Shown: positions 1 through 11,978, numbered from the stretch's first letter. The stretch: DNA of 64,000 nucleotides from Glandiceps talaboti (GCF_964340395.1 NC_135556.1:2421001-2485000); one strand, 5' to 3'. The notes: a model not told the origin generated them from the sequence alone. Made by a program: numbers and translations.

Positions 1-2
1 AA

Positions 3-704
3 CTTGAGGGTTGGAAGCACCGCAGAACAGCATCAAAACGCGATTTGTTGTCTATAGTTGGTAAATTAAGTTTTATTTCCCGAGTGTGTAAACCTGGTCG
101 TACCTTTATCCGGCGGTTAATCGATCTCTCTAAACGTGGTAAACATTTACATCACAGATTACGTATAACTAGTGCCTGCAGAAATGATATCGATTGGTGG
201 CTTGAATATTTGCCTACGTGGAATGGCGTTTCTCTGTTCTATGACGATGAATGGTCAACAAACAGTGAATTGAACTTATGGACAGATGCGTCAAACAAAG
301 GTTATGGGGCGTACTTTGACGGTCATTGGTTCTCTTGTGAGTTTGTACAACAACATGTTGATATGCAAATAGCATGGAAAGAATTGTTTGCGATTGTTGT
401 TGCGGCAGCTACCTGGGGGGAGTCATTTAAACGCAAAAGAGTTCTGTTTCTGTGTGATAACGCTGCTGTTGTTGCAATATTACCCAGTGGTTCTTCAAAA
501 AACAAAGACATTATGTGCCTTGTTCGTAGACTATTCTTCATATGTGCAAAGTATAACTTTGAGTGCTCAGCAGAACATGTACCAGGTGTTAGGAATTCGA
601 TTGCAGATGCGTTATCGCGCTTTGATATTGCGCGTTTTCGTTCATTGGCTTCTGCTGCAGATGAATTTCCGACGGTTCATGCCAACATATTCAACTGTTT
701 TTAA
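3..704 (+). CDS. Reverse transcriptase C-terminus plus RNase H of the Ngaro-like element (partial, 5' end outside window)
   Basis: The frame is open from the left edge to TAA at 702-704. It begins in the RT thumb/connection region (LLSIVGKLSFISRV, then PGRTFIRRLIDL), a block typical of DIRS/Ngaro RTs. RNase H follows, with its acidic residues in order: LWTDASNKGYGAYF (D), IAWKELFAIVVA (E), VLFLCDNAAVVA (D) and IADALSRF (D). The RT palm with its YxDD-type site must lie upstream, outside the window. The product copies element RNA into cDNA and removes the RNA strand. The frame ends 21 bases before the conserved start of the recombinase and overlaps its open frame by 40 bases in the -1 register. 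TTG at 45 is not a real start; the frame simply continues from the left. Confidence 0.9.
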   Translation, partial: LEGWKHRRTASKRDLLSIVGKLSFISRVCKPGRTFIRRLIDLSKRGKHLHHRLRITSACRNDIDWWLEYLPTWNGVSLFYDDEWSTNSELNLWTDASNKGYGAYFDGHWFSCEFVQQHVDMQIAWKELFAIVVAAATWGESFKRKRVLFLCDNAAVVAILPSGSSKNKDIMCLVRRLFFICAKYNFECSAEHVPGVRNSIADALSRFDIARFRSLASAADEFPTVHANIFNCF

Positions 705-1705
705 ATTTACTGCTTTCTTTAGATTTGGAAGCAGAGGCTCAAAGGCTTGTTATTAGTGGAATTAAAGCATCGACAAGACGTTCCTATTCAGCTGGTCAAC
801 GCCTTTATTTACAGTTTTGCCACGACCACGCTATGGATCCTTTGCCAGCCAGTGAACATACACTAATTTGTTTTGTTTCTTTTCTTTACAAATTTCATTC
901 TAAGTCGTTAAAGCATGGAACGATTTCTTGTTATTTATCTGCTATCCGTTCGTTTCACATTGATTCAGGTTTTGGTGACCCTCTTGAGGGTAGATTGCGA
1001 TTAAAGAAGGCCCTTAGGGCAATTAAATTAGAACAAGGAGTTTATTTCAATCAGAAATTACCGATTACATTGGATATTCTCGAACAAATATTTGCTTTCA
1101 TTGACCTTAGCATGCATAATGAGTTGATAATTTGGTCTGCTATGACGCTAGCACATTTTGGTTTCCTTCGCTGTGCTGAGTTTACTGTTCGTAATCCTTC
1201 AGATTTTGACAGCAATCTTAATGTGGTGGTGGGTGATGTATCAATCACCAATCAACGCTCGTCTTCATTTTTGACTCTTGTTTTAAAGACTTCGAAGACC
1301 GATCCATTTTGTAGAGGTGTTAATGTGGTAGTAGGTTGTTCACACCACGCGGTATGTGCAGTTTGTTCAATGATATCGTTATTAGAGTGGCATCAAAAAA
1401 ATCAGTCGTCCTCTGATGCACCACTGTTTATGCTCAAAGGAGGAATGCCATTAACCAGATCTTTTCTGATTGGTAGACTACGTGTATTACTTGCAGTGAT
1501 AGGTTTAGACCCAGATAAATTTGGAGGTCATAGTTTTCGCTCTGGAGGTGCAACTTCGGCGGCAATAGCGGGTTTCTCTGATTGGGAAATTAAATTACTG
1601 GGTCGTTGGTCAAGTGAAGCATACCATCGTTATATTAGAGCTCCTACTTCATTATTAGCCGGCATGGCACAGCGCATAACTTCAGGTCACAGATTTATAT
1701 GTTGA
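665..1705 (+). CDS. Tyrosine recombinase of the Ngaro-like element
   Basis: The frame is open from 665 (after a TGA at 662-664) to TGA at 1703-1705. The N-terminal SAM-like domain starts near 725 (ISGIKASTRRSYSAGQRLY) and is followed by a catalytic domain. Catalytic residues are visible: Arg in FLRCAEF, the His-x-x-Arg box in GGHSFRSGGATSAA, and Trp and Tyr in LGRWSSEAYHRYIR. It would join circular element cDNA to chromosomal DNA without a target duplication. The first in-frame ATG (833) would cut into the N-terminal domain. I therefore infer that the protein is made by -1 frameshifting from the RT frame (overlap 665-704), or from an internal non-ATG start. No inactivating change is seen. Confidence 0.9.
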   Translation: MSDGSCQHIQLFLNLLLSLDLEAEAQRLVISGIKASTRRSYSAGQRLYLQFCHDHAMDPLPASEHTLICFVSFLYKFHSKSLKHGTISCYLSAIRSFHIDSGFGDPLEGRLRLKKALRAIKLEQGVYFNQKLPITLDILEQIFAFIDLSMHNELIIWSAMTLAHFGFLRCAEFTVRNPSDFDSNLNVVVGDVSITNQRSSSFLTLVLKTSKTDPFCRGVNVVVGCSHHAVCAVCSMISLLEWHQKNQSSSDAPLFMLKGGMPLTRSFLIGRLRVLLAVIGLDPDKFGGHSFRSGGATSAAIAGFSDWEIKLLGRWSSEAYHRYIRAPTSLLAGMAQRITSGHRFIC

Positions 1706-1744
1706 TATTTATTGGGCCTATTGTATATGTACATATACTATTTT

Positions 1745-1832
1745 GGGCAGGTTGGCCCATAAAGTATCCGAATTAAAGCCGGCCTGCAATGTGGCCCAAT
1801 CTATTTGTACGTGTACTTGAGTGTTTGTTAAT
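1745..1832 (+). repeat. Split direct repeat B1 of the Ngaro-like element
   Basis: An 88-bp block starting GGGCAGGTTGGCCCATAAAG and ending GTGTTTGTTAAT, identical base for base to 2455-2542. It lies 39 bp after the recombinase stop codon. Confidence 0.93.
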
Positions 1833-1911
1833 GGTATTTTAATTATATTTAAATGTATTAACATTACGTAAAGGTTAACAGGTGGTCGTCTCAATTAGCA
1901 TAGGTGACCTG

Positions 1912-1988
1912 TATATAAGGATGCCTCAACGTCAGAGACTCTCGTTGCCATTCTGAATTTTCCCACCCTACCCTTCCCGTTCAATAAA
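1912..1988 (+). promoter_or_regulatory. Possible TATA box and poly(A) signal inside the A2 repeat
   Basis: TATATAAG lies at 1912-1919 and AATAAA at 1983-1988, about 70 bp apart, inside the segment expected to be duplicated as A1 at the 5' end. In A1 the TATA box would drive element transcription. In A2 the AATAAA would end it, as with an LTR. Motif matches only; function is inferred. Confidence 0.45.
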
Positions 1989-2454
1989 AGTTAAGTAGTG
2001 CTTCATTTATTCATTTATTTCGTTTATTTCATGACATAGCATTTTGATGAGTTAAGTTGTTATTTTCTTGTTACGTTCTGAATTATTTCATTTATACGCT
2101 TTCAGTTAATTCTTTTGTACTATACTCGTTTGCCGTGATATTATCATATCGTTTACTTTTGAGATTTTGCTTTATCAGATTGATTTCTACGTTAATAATT
2201 AGAATTTTGATTAATAGTATAAGGTTTGCGATTTTTTGTATTTACGATTCGATTTAGTTTGCGGTGGTCATTTGACTGGTTTATTCATTATCTAGTATTT
2301 CTGTCATTATTGTTGGAATTAATTTTGAATTATTGATGTAAATAACTTTTGCAGAACTTTGTGTAATTTACTTAATTAGTTAATTGATGGTATTTATTAA
2401 GAATGTATTTCAAGTTGTTTATAACTGTAAAGTTTAGAGTCGATTTGTACGTTC

Positions 2455-2542
2455 GGGCAGGTTGGCCCATAAAGTATCCGAATTAAAGCCGGCCTGCAAT
2501 GTGGCCCAATCTATTTGTACGTGTACTTGAGTGTTTGTTAAT
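2455..2542 (+). repeat. Split direct repeat B2, 3' end of the Ngaro-like element
   Basis: Exact second copy of 1745-1832. The match stops at 2542, which I take as the element's 3' boundary. Confidence 0.92.
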
Positions 2543-3511
2543 ATACTACGTGCATTCCCCACGCGCTACCGTATCATCGTATATCATAGGCGACATAACA
2601 TCACCATGCATTGCAATATTGTAACAGTAGGCCTGTTGGCACGATTATCGTAACATTGTAACGAGTATCGAGGCATCACTGTACCTCAAGGAGAAATTGT
2701 TACACTATTTGGAAGTTTGATGCACGGCCGTACGCGATACGGACCACTGATGATATAGCGCAGTTTAATTTCCGAGTTGTGGAAGTGTGGTTTTGACATT
2801 TATATTGTCGATAATTGTTTTTTTTTTTACATGTTTTAAAAAGAATATCTACTTTCCTATGTTTGTTGGTACAGTAACATTCCTAAATCATCGAGTTGAA
2901 TTGAGAAATCGTGATGTTCGGCAACATGTCAACAAAACATTTGTCCAAAGACCAACGTACGTTGGTGGAGGGTATATGATAAGTTGGCTGATTGAAAATG
3001 AACAATACATTTTGTATTTATTAATATTAATCTAATGGCTATGATGGTTTTTGAAACCAACAACTGCATAGAGTGTTGACTTGCTTTACTTCTCGTCCAT
3101 GTCAGAGAATTAGTTGTCATTCAATAAAATAAATTTTGATGGTCAATACCCCTGGAAAATGACCCAAATCAAGTGTTTCAACCCTGGCCCAGGCAGCCGG
3201 TCACAAATGAATCTACCCTGCGCGAGCTTATGGGCTTTGCCTAGTTATGATATTAAGTGATATAGACAGGTACTATGGTAAGTCTTGATAACCTTTTCTA
3301 TCCAGACATCTTTATATGAGAGGCATTATTGATCTTTTTGAGTACGATATTTTATCCATGCAGACATGTTTATGTTTAAATGACAGACTTTATTTGAGTA
3401 TTAATATTTTAATACACTGTAGGTGATTACATCAGAAAGAATTATATGTGCTCTTTCTTAATTCTCTGACTGTAAAAAAACACAACATAACTGATTATAT
3501 AGCTTTGTATG

Positions 3512-3579
3512 TGCCTGTACAATAAGGTGGGTTTTTTTCATGCTTTTGGCATGAAAAAAACCACCTTACTGTACAGGTA
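3512..3579. repeat. Near-perfect hairpin (inverted repeat with 31-32 bp arms)
   Basis: The left arm (3512-3543) and right arm (3549-3579) are complementary except for two mismatches and one single-base bulge, with a 5-base loop. It includes AAGGTGG with a T7 run against its complement. Confidence 0.8.
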
Positions 3580-4147
3580 TGAAAAGCTAAGTAACTCAAC
3601 CCTTCTGCCTGCATAGTTACAGTGTACAGTACAAATGTGGGTTATATGTGGTTTATTTCATGCCTGTAGAATTTGGAGATTTTTCTGCCTGTGTACAAAA
3701 TGAAATTACAGTCACCTTGAAATCACTGTACATGTATTACTATATGTATATGTATGAGTGTTATTTTAAGTATTTATGCAATACTACACCTGGAAACCTT
3801 TAGATGACTACATACTACATGTATAGTACACCAGAACTATGAATATCCAAGTAGAAATTATCAATCTGTAGGGAATTAGTTTGCAGTTTTCAGAGATTTG
3901 AATAAACTGGCTAACAGTACATGTACCAAGACACATTCTAGCTACATGTATCTAATCATGGACTTTTTCCTTTCCTCTGACCTTTGTGTATTAGTCTTAC
4001 AGTCAATTTAGATGGCACCAAAGTTGTGTACGTCACACATATTTTCTATATTATATGATACCAAAGTAAGGGTAGGCAAGGACAATATTTCAGACATGGC
4101 AACTCATTACAACTGAAAACCAAATATGAGTAATGAACTGAAGTCAG

Positions 4148-4255
4148 TTTCTCCTGTCACTATTACGGTTTGAAACCATCCTCCCGAGGGGGTTTCGAAC
4201 TGATTCAACTAAATCAGTTCAAAACCAACTTGAGTGCATATGGGACAGGAGAAGT
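4148..4255. repeat. Small fold-back / MITE-like element
   Basis: Imperfect terminal inverted sequences TTTCTCCTGTCAC (4148-4160) and GGGACAGGAGAAGT (4242-4255) flank an internal hairpin with a 9-bp stem, GAACTGATT...AATCAGTTC (4197-4220). No coding capacity. Confidence 0.5.
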
Positions 4256-5229
4256 ACATTCAATTCGATTTCGAATCATTTCGGAATTAAGATGGCGACA
4301 GGGCTACTATTACCATTGAAGTCTGATATGAATGCATACATAATGTTTATTATATTATGTAAAATAGTTTTCGTAATGTCTGATGAAATGGACTATAAAA
4401 GATCCTTGGATAAAGTTGAAAACCTAACTACAGAATGATGTCATTTTTGATCTGTCCTACTTCATATAACAAAATATGACAATATACATCATGTACATGT
4501 ATCGTAATATCTTGGTTGTCAAGTCAACCATTCTTTTCTTCTGTGAAGTACTTAATATGAAGTCACAAGTTAGTGACATTAATGTGTATTGACTACTAAC
4601 TGTATTGCCATTGCTCATTCACTACACAGTGTTTCATGCAATTAGCAAATTGAACAGGAGATTGAAGTGTAAGTGTTAAGCTGTCAGATTTAGAGTTAAT
4701 ACATGTATAAGAACATCTTGTATTCTATCACACAATTCTCCCTAGTAGCACATAACATTTAGTGATTTCTTGCAGGCTGTTATGACAGGTGACTAGTTCA
4801 CTTCAATAACTCATATTGGCAGAGCTTCTTTCCCTTCCACTACAAGTACCTTTTACTGTCTGATCAATTCAAGCAATACAAAGATTTTAATACATACATG
4901 TACAAGTGGAAAGTTCACTATTTACATTACACTTTTACTTATTTTCTTTTCCCTACACAGCTACAGGCAAATCTTGGCTATTTCCATATTAATTGCACAA
5001 TTCAACCAATACTCAGATTCCAAAAGTACAAATCTTGTTTTTTTCTTAAAATACTGACTTTATATATAAAATGATTATTTCACAGCACATTGTTAGAATA
5101 GGATATCGCATTATTTTTAAGGATATGGTACATTCAGTTTCTTTCACTCAAAGAAACATGTATTGGAATTGCAATATTCTACATTTGATAATGCTAACTT
5201 TGTCCTCTTTTAAAAGAATATATGCAATT

Positions 5230-5615
5230 TTCTTCTCTTGTCATTAACTTTGGTAGCTTTGCCAATGCCAAAAAAGATTTACATAAAAATATCACCAATG
5301 GCGTTGAAGCAAAACTTTATTTGGATATTGCTATGGGCATGGTCTAGGCATATTTGCATCCAATTTTTTAAATCTTTTTATTCACTTACTGTACTCTGTG
5401 TTATCTTTGTAATGTGCACCATCATTTTAATGGGATGATCAGGTTGTGAATACATGCACCTTTATCTATATATACCCAGATGCACCCCATCAAATTTCAA
5501 CCCAATCTGCTCAGAAATTTTGGAATTATAGACTTCTGGCCAAAAATATGTATTTTTAGCCCTAAAAAACATTTTCATTTGAACAATTTCCCAACTAGAC
5601 ATCAAAAGTAATGTC
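5230..5615 (-). repeat. Truncated copy of dispersed repeat family X
   Basis: Shares blocks such as TTGCTATGGGCATGGTCT, CATATTTGCAT, TCTGCTCAGAAATTTTGGAA and TTTGACCAAAA-type text with copies near 16640, 30300, 52826 and 59452. It is in minus orientation and stops a few bases before the 55/57-bp minisatellite. Confidence 0.65.
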
Positions 5616-5619
5616 ACCA

Positions 5620-7988
5620 GGGATAGTCTATAATATACAACATGTCCTACCACCCTATCAGATATACCTCTGAAGGGATAGATTCTGTAATAAACAACAT
5701 GTCCTACCACCCTATCAGATATACCTCTGAAGGGATAGATTCTGTAATATACAACATGTCCTACCACCCTATCAGATATACCTCTGAAGGGATAGATTCT
5801 GTAATATACAACATGTCCTACCACCCTATCAGATATACCTCTGAAGGGATAGATTCTGTAATATATACAACATGTCCTACCACCCTATCAGATATACCTC
5901 TGAAGGGATAGATTCTGTAATATACAACATGTCCTACCACCCTATCAGATATACCTCTGAAGGGATAGATTCTGTAATATACAACATGTCCTACCACCCT
6001 ATCAGATACACCTCTGAAGGGATAGTCTGTAATATACAACATGTCCTACCACCCTATCAGATATACCTCTGATGGGATAGATTCTGTAATATACAACATG
6101 TCCTACCACCCTATCAGATATACCTCTGATGGGATAGGTTCTGTAATATACAACATGTCCTACCACCCTATCAGATATACCTCTGATGGGATAGATTCTG
6201 TAATATACAACATGTCCTACCACCCTATCAGATACACCTCTGAAGGGATAGTCTATAATATACAACTTGTCCTACCACCCTATCAGATACACCTCTGAAG
6301 GGATAGTCTGTAATATACAACATGTCCTACCATCCTATCAGATATACCTCTGCAGGGATAGTCTATAATATACAACATGTCCTACCACCCTATCAGATAT
6401 ACCTCTGAAGGGATAGATTCTGTAATATACAACATGTCCTACCACCCTATCAGATACACCTCTGAAGGGATAGATTCTGTAATATACAACATGTCCTACC
6501 ACCCTATCAGATATACCTCTGAAGGGATAGTCTATAATATACAACATGTCCTACCACCCTATCATATATACCTCTGAAGGGATAGTCTATAATATACAAC
6601 ATGTCCTACCACCCTATCAGATACACCTCTGAAGGGATAGAGTCTGTAATATACAACATGTCCTACCACCCTATCAGATATACCTCTGAAGGGATAGTCT
6701 ATAATAAACAACATGTCCTACCACCCTATCAGATATACCTCTGATGGAATAGAGTTTATATTTAATATACAACATGTCCTACCAACCCTATCAGATACAC
6801 CTCTGAAGGGATAGTCTATAATATACAACATGTCCTACCACCCTATCAGATATACCTCTGAAGGGATAGAGTCTGTAATATACAACATGTCCTACCACCC
6901 TATCAGATATACCTCTGAAGGGATAGAGTCTGTAATATACAACATGTCCTACCACCCTATCAGATATACCTCTGAAGGGATAGTCTGTAATATACAACAT
7001 GTCCTACCACCCTATCAGATATACCTCTGAAGGTATAGTCTATAATATACAACATGTCCTACCACCCTATCAGATACACCTCTGAAGGGATAGTCTGTAA
7101 TATACAACATGTCCTACCACCCTATCAGATATACCTCTGAAGGGATAGAGTCTGTAATATACAACATGTCCTACCATCCTATCAGATATACCTCTGAAGG
7201 GATAGTCTGTAATATACAACATGTCCTACCATCCTATCAGATATACCTCTGAAGGGACAGTCTGTAATATACAACATGTCCTACCACCCTATCAGATATA
7301 CCTCTGAAGGGATAGTCTATAATATACAACATGTCCTACCACCCTATCAGAGACACCTCTGAAGGGATAGTCTATAATATACAACATGTCCTACCACCCT
7401 ATCAGATACACCTCTGAAGGGATAGATTCTGTAATATATACAACTTGTCCTACCACCCTATCAGATACACCTCTGAAGGGATAGTCTGTAATATACAACA
7501 TGTCCTACCATCCTATCAGATACACCTCTGAAGGGATAGTCTATAATATACAACATGTCCTACCACCCTATCAGATATACCTCTGAAGGGATAGAGTCTG
7601 TAATATACAACATGTCCTACCACCCTATCAGATATACCTCTGAAGGGATAGAGTCTGTAATATACAACATGTCCTACCACCCTATCAGATATACCTCTGA
7701 AGGGATAGTCTGTAATATACAACATGTCCTACCACCCTATCAGATATACCTCTGAAGGGATAGATTCTGTAATATACAACATGTCCTACCACCCTATCAG
7801 ATATACCTCTGAAGGGATAGTCTGTAATATACAACATGTCCTACCACCCTATCAGATATACCTCTGAAGGGATAGAGTCTGTAATATACAACATGTCCTA
7901 CCACCCTATCAGATATACCTCTGAAGGGATAGTCTGTAATATACAACATGTCCTACCACCCTATCAGATACACCTCTGCAGGGATAGA
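5620..7988. repeat. Minisatellite A, 55/57-bp unit, about 42 copies
   Basis: Tandem units carry CATGTCCTACCACCCTATCA, then GATATACCTCTGAAGGGATA, then ATTCTGTAATATACAA or a shorter TCTGTAATATACAA. The 55- and 57-bp forms are interspersed. It lies in STIM intron 3 (minus sense), starting about 205 bp past the exon 3 donor. Short open frames inside it are repeat artefacts. Confidence 0.95.
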
Positions 7989-8194
7989 GAAGCCTGATTA
8001 ATGCAATGTGTGGCATCGAGATCTTGAGATCTCTCTTTACTAAGAGATGATTCGATACCACATGTACAATAGATCTAGACTACAGTACATGTATCGAACA
8101 GTCTGTTTGGTAGGCAAAGAGTTGCTTACTCTGCAGACAACAATGTTTCTTTACAGATATTGTGTGAAATCAATAGAAATATTCAACAACTCAC

Positions 8195-8309
8195 CTTCTG
8201 AGTTTCTCCATGTGTTCCATAGATCATCAACACTAATAAAATTGTCATCCCCATGGAAGGTATTATGTCTATCAAAGTTGTCTTCATACTCCAGTTCATC
8301 TCTGAGAAA
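8195..8309 (-). CDS. STIM: STIM exon 3 (post-EF-hand segment, residues 94-131)
   Basis: 115 bp. The acceptor is ...TCTTACTAG at 8310 and above, and the donor is AAG|GTGAG with GT at 8194-8193. It encodes FLRDELEY, then [19 protein letters not shown] and RNSE, plus one base of the next codon. This matches human STIM1 FLREDLNY...TFHGEDKLISVEDLW...SSE, the hidden EF-hand that packs against the canonical one and leads into the SAM domain. A nearer AG would remove the conserved FLR, so the TAG at 8311-8310 is the right acceptor. Minisatellites lie on both sides (ending at 7988 and starting at 8369). Confidence 0.93.
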
Positions 8310-11300
8310 CTAGTAAGAGATCAAAATGAGACGACAATTGGTTAATATTGAAATATGAATCAGAACCACGACCAGCACTCAGATCTACTCCTACCAAAGC
8401 TATGACAGGACCAGCACTCAGATCTACTCCTACCAAAGCTATGACACAACCAGCACTCAGATCTACTCCTACCAATGCTATGACACAACCAGCACTCAGA
8501 TCTACTCCTACCAATGCTATGACAGGACCAGCACTCAGATCTACTCCTACCAAAGCTATGACAGGACCAGCACTCAGATCTACTCCTACCAAAGCTATGA
8601 CAGGACCAGCACTCAGATCTACTCCTACCAATGCTATGACAGGACCAGCACTCAGATCTACTCCTACCAATGCTATGACAGGACCAGCACTCAGATCTAC
8701 TCCTACCAATGCTATGACACAACCAGCACTCAGATCTACTCCTACCAAAGCTATGACAGGACCAGCACTCAGATCTACTCCTACCAATGCTATGACACAA
8801 CCAGCACTCAGATCTACTCCTACCAAAGCTATGACAGGACCAGCACTCAGATCTACTCCTACCAATGCTATGACACAACCAGCACTCAGATCTACTCCTA
8901 CCACAGCTATGACAGGACCAGCACTCAGATCTACTCCTACCAAAGCTATGACACGACCAGCACTCAGATCTACTCCTACCAAAGCTATGACAGGACCAGC
9001 ACTCAGATCTACTCCTACCAAAGCTATGACAGGACCAGCACTCAGATCTACTCCTACCAAAGCTATGACAGGACCAGCACTCAGATCTACTCCTACCAAA
9101 GCTATGACAGGACCAGCACTCAGATCTACTCCTACCAAAGCTATGACAGGACCAGCACTCAGATCTACTCCTACCAAAGCTATGACAGGACCAGCACTCA
9201 GATCTACTCCTACCAATGCTATGACAGGACCAGCACTCAGATCCACTCCTACCAATGCTATGACAGGACCAGCACTCAGATCTACTCCTACCAATGCTAT
9301 GACAGGACCAGCACTCAGATCTACTCCTACCAATGCTATGACACGACCAGCACTCAGATCTACTCCTACCAAAGCTATGACACGACCAGCACTCAGATCT
9401 ACTCCTACCAAAGCTATGACAGGACCAGCACTCAGATCTACTCCTACCAAAGCTATGACAGGACCAGCACTCAGATCTACTCCTACCAATGCTATGACAG
9501 GACCAGCACTCAGATCTACTCCTACCAATGCTATGACAGGACCAGCACTCAGATCTACTCCTACCAAAGCTATGACAGGACCAGCACTCAGATCTACTCC
9601 TACCAAAGCTATGACAGGACCAGCACTCAGATTTACTCCTACCAAAGCTATGACAGGACCAGCACTCAGATCTACTCCTACCAAAGCTATGACACGACCA
9701 GCACTCAGATCTACTCCTACCAAAGCTATGACACGACCAGCACTCAGATCTACTCCTACCAATGCTATGACAGGACCAGCACTCAGATCTACTCCTACCA
9801 AAGCTATGACACGACCAGCACTCAGATCTACTCCTACCAATGCTATGACAGGACCAGCACTCAGATCTACTCCTACCAAAGCTATGACACGACCAGCACT
9901 CAGATCTACTCCTACCAAAGCTATGACACGACCAGCACTCAGATCTACTCCTACCAAAGCTATGACAGGACCAGCACTCAGATCTACTCCTACCAAAGCT
10001 ATGACACGACCAGCACTCAGATCTATTGGCAAGTAATGTGATTCATATAATCATAATAACCTTCAATGAGTGAAAAAGATGCAAGTAGTTGCTGTAAAGT
10101 TAATTCACACAATTAATGTGGTGTGTACAAGAATACTTTAATTTGATTGTCTTTATCATGAAAGTCATCATACTACATGTACATGTAGCTCCTAAAACTT
10201 TCAGTAAATCTTAACCTAAGAAACAGGAATTCAATTCATTAGCAAATTAGATATTTAAGTGCAAAACCTTATATTTTCACTCTTTCCTGCACTAAAGACA
10301 GCCTAATGTATTTGTGTATACTGTATACACCATTACATGTATATATGTATAATTATGTATATATGTACATGTATGTAAGAACACAGAGAAATTCTGAAGG
10401 AACACTTAGAACACTTAATTGAAACAAATTTTAGCCTTATTCATCATGGCAATGGTCGCATTTCACTGTGAGTACATTCTACATGTACATCATCATGTAA
10501 TTTGTATTCACTACACAACCTCTTAACATTCCGCTACTTTCATTATATATCACCACTTGACTTTGTGTGTCTTATCAAGTCCTATGTTTTCACATGCATC
10601 ACCACTTGACTTTGTGTGCCTTATCAAGTCCTATCTTTTCACATGCATCACCACTTGACTTTGTGTGCCTTATCAAGTCCTATCTTTTCACATGCATCAC
10701 CACTTGACTTTGTGTGCCTTATCAAGTCCTATCTTTTCACATGCATCACCACTTGACTTTGTGTGCCTTATCAAGTCCTATCTTTTCACATGCATCACCA
10801 CTTGACTTTGTGTGCCTTATCAAGTCCTATGTTTTCACATGCATCGCCACTTGACTTTGTGTGCCTTATCAAGTCCTACCTTTTCACATCACATGCATCA
10901 CCACTTGACTTTGTGTGCCTTATCATATCAAGTCCTATCTTTTCACATATATCACCACCAAGTCAGGTTGCCCCATCAAGTTTTCAATTAAATGACAGTA
11001 CAAAACTCAGCCCACAAAACATTTTGCCATCTGACTTTTCAATTAACACAATCAAACAGAACACTTCATTCTACATCATGCATGAAGTAAGTTCACAACA
11101 TATGGACAACAAAGCAATTTTTATACACACCTACATGTATTAAAATGTGCCATGCACTTTTGACCAGTACATGTATATGTCTGTATTCAGTCAGTTTCTT
11201 GCAATAACTCACTGTTGCTGTATCTGTGTTTTTTTTTACATAAAGGCAGAGAATTTCAGCAACTTTTAAGGTACCACATCATGTGTCATCTTGATGTGGT

Positions 11301-11920
11301 GACGTGGTACATGTGATAGGGGATCGATGCCGGAGTTAGGACAGCAAGTTTTCATCTTTTGTGAAACATTAAAAGGCTTTTGAACAACTTTGTTCAACAA
11401 CTGACCTTTACTAGGACTTCAAAAAATCACAATTGTGGGTCCGAATTACTTCTATAGTTCATGAAATTGAGTTGAAGTTGTAATCTTGCTAACCCAATCT
11501 TACTGACGTATGGATATGACACATAGTTAATCCTACTCATCTGTCGCCAGACAAGAGGAAGGAAAACCATGTCGGATTAAAATATGCAAAACTGACAGAC
11601 TAACACAATTTGTGGCAATAAATAATTTGATAATACAAAGGCTGAAGTCTAGTTGTAGTTGTATTTAATTTTATTGAGCAAATGTTTGTATTTTGGAAGA
11701 TAGACGTATTTAAACATCTACACCATTTAGTCAGCTAGACTAGCACTTAACTCACGACACTGCACTCAAAAATATGACCTGCTTACGCGAGTTGCCTTCA
11801 TCCTGGTGTCACTATTACAGACGATTGCAGGGTGATATCGAATTTACAAGTTACATGTTACTTCAAAATATCTCAAACCTGTGTGAAATTGGGTGTGAAC
11901 ACACACACGCACGCACGCAT

Positions 11921-11978
<58 letters not shown>

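Larger units (their letters stand above)
1..2542 (+). mobile_element. Ngaro-like (DIRS order) tyrosine-recombinase retrotransposon, 5' truncated by the window edge
   Basis: The 3' part of a retroelement that integrates with a tyrosine recombinase instead of a DDE integrase. In order it holds the end of a reverse transcriptase plus RNase H frame (3-704), a tyrosine recombinase frame (665-1705), an 88-bp repeat (1745-1832), a 622-bp spacer and a second identical 88-bp repeat (2455-2542). This is the B1-A2-B2 end of the split direct repeats known in Ngaro and PAT elements; DIRS1-type elements have inverted repeats instead. The A1 copy should lie left of the window and match 1833-2454. Sequence after 2542 no longer matches, so the element ends there. 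Only its 3' part is visible, but the YR frame is unbroken, so the copy looks fairly young. Confidence 0.88.
2543..5229. other. Non-coding stretch with no gene seen (downstream part of STIM intron 3, or intergenic)
   Basis: AT-rich DNA without a convincing exon on either strand. I looked for the next STIM exon (SAM domain) on the minus strand and did not find it. It holds a 68-bp hairpin (3512-3579) and a small fold-back element (4148-4255). Confidence 0.6.

Noticed and set aside
2543-5640. Next STIM exon (SAM domain) on the minus strand
   Set aside because: I looked for the expected WTV...W and SAM-like motifs and did not find them; probably beyond the left edge.
5462-7755. Many 60-120-codon frames on both strands
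   Set aside because: Shadows of the 55/57-bp minisatellite.
8301-8303. Alternative STIM exon 3 acceptors at CTCAG or CAGAG
   Set aside because: They would delete the conserved FLR residues or break the phase with exon 2; TAG at 8311-8310 keeps both.
8296-10036. Open frames of 578 (minus) and 562 (plus) codons
   Set aside because: Both are pure read-through of the 39-bp minisatellite. They have 13-residue periodicity, no domain and no start context, and the minus frame also overlaps STIM exon 3 in the wrong register.
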